Origin: Lachnobacterium bovis
Lineage (GTDB): Bacteria; Bacillota; Clostridia; Lachnospirales; Lachnospiraceae
Length of the DNA stretch: 64,000 nucleotides
NCBI RefSeq assembly: GCF_900111325.1
Contig: NZ_FOGW01000007.1
Coordinates: forward strand, 79,690-143,689
Direction of reading: 5' to 3'
In this document: positions 63,837 through 64,000 of the stretch, in pieces
Layout of the letters: each line of letters starts with the position of its first letter
How positions within the stretch are numbered: position 1 is the first letter of the stretch
The notes under the pieces: generated by a model
What the model saw: the letters and a program-made list of their open reading frames with translations, nothing else
What the model was told of the DNA's origin: nothing
Databases searched by the model: none
Translations under genes and position numbers: made by a program

Positions 63837-64000
63837 TTGACGGTATCGTGTAAAAGTGCTATTATAATCTAGCTGACAGCGAAGAGCTCACAAGCAAAGG
63901 AAACTAGTAAGTGAGAAAGACCTCGATCAGACATCTTTCGCCAGATGATGGCAAGTTTTTATTTAGAAACGATTCGATATAAAGCACCTTGATTGGTAGC
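63837..64000 (+). promoter_or_regulatory. Promoter and structured leader, cut by the window edge
   Basis: TTGACG (63837-63842), 17 bases, TATTAT (63860-63865), with TATAAT overlapping at 63863-63868. The following 130 bases have no long open frame but contain GAGCTCAC / GTGAG and CATCTTTCGCCAGATG-type stems and a T5 run at 63956-63960. It may be the leader of an RNA gene or a ribosomal or attenuated operon. I could not match it to a known riboswitch, T-box or RNase P RNA. Confidence 0.45.

Larger units (their letters stand above)
63332..64000. other. Gene-free right end of the window
   Basis: 669 bases with no credible gene: an 11-bp tandem repeat, a nested hairpin with an IS-end-like palindrome, purine-rich repeats on the plus strand (about 63618-63712, units like AAATAAGGAAGCAAAA), then a promoter and the start of a transcript whose gene lies outside the window. 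Confidence 0.7.

Overview
The window is AT-rich DNA (roughly 30% G+C by eye) from a low-GC Gram-positive anaerobe. The gene content points to Clostridia, most likely a Lachnospiraceae-type gut or rumen bacterium: the [FeFe]-hydrogenase maturase HydE, rubredoxin, an ATP-dependent PEP carboxykinase, paired YitT proteins, a secreted GH43 arabinan-degrading enzyme, a short clostridial-type NadB, and strong AGGAGG ribosome binding sites with T-rich intrinsic terminators. This is inferred from content. No rRNA is present to confirm it.

Layout. 1-8.2 kb: the end of an FtsX-like permease gene, a FabG-like reductase, a TPP riboswitch driving a ThiE-ThiD fusion, a cell-wall amidase, and a hybrid histidine kinase with its response regulator. 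8.3-12.2 kb: serine acetyltransferase overlapping a Cys-rich U32-like protein, rubredoxin, glutathione peroxidase and a HAD phosphatase. 12.3-16.2 kb: the NAD de novo module, with nadB-nadC-niaR divergent from nadA across a nearly mirror-symmetric promoter/operator region. 16.5-25 kb: adenine deaminase, DUF4234 and DUF2752 membrane proteins, a secreted SH3/NlpC-P60 hydrolase, HydE, DUF2798, a YhcC-type radical SAM protein and a BTAD regulator with a degenerate GGDEF-like tail. 25-38 kb: GH43 enzyme, RmlD-like reductase plus DAACS symporter, a 48-aa membrane protein next to a K+ channel, YitT, PckA, flavodoxin, a chemoreceptor whose Shine-Dalgarno sequence lies in a terminator hairpin, and a lone OLD-like ATPase. 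38-47 kb: CstA, nagB-nagA, a PfkB kinase, a double GT2 protein, a zinc metallopeptidase and a DPM1-like glycosyltransferase. 47-53.4 kb: an apparent operon behind a textbook SOS box (Y-family polymerase, YolD-like protein, YitT, PLD-helicase-DUF3427 protein resembling type IV restriction enzymes, NUDIX hydrolase). 53.5-57 kb: two convergent GGDEF proteins, one interrupted by an in-frame amber codon, and a five-tRNA operon. 57-64 kb: Na/Pi cotransporter with a lysine-rich tail, DUF815 ATPase, an ABC-F protein with a 12-residue tandem repeat, a low-complexity zone, and a promoter with a structured-looking leader cut by the window edge.

Most of the region is ordinary chromosomal housekeeping and accessory metabolism with well-formed terminators between units. 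No complete mobile element, prophage or CRISPR array is visible. The signals most worth a second look are the SOS-controlled repair/restriction-like operon, the amber-interrupted diguanylate cyclase, the terminator hairpin that buries the chemoreceptor ribosome binding site, two short palindromic IS-end-like elements sitting inside larger hairpins, and the mirrored NiaR control region.
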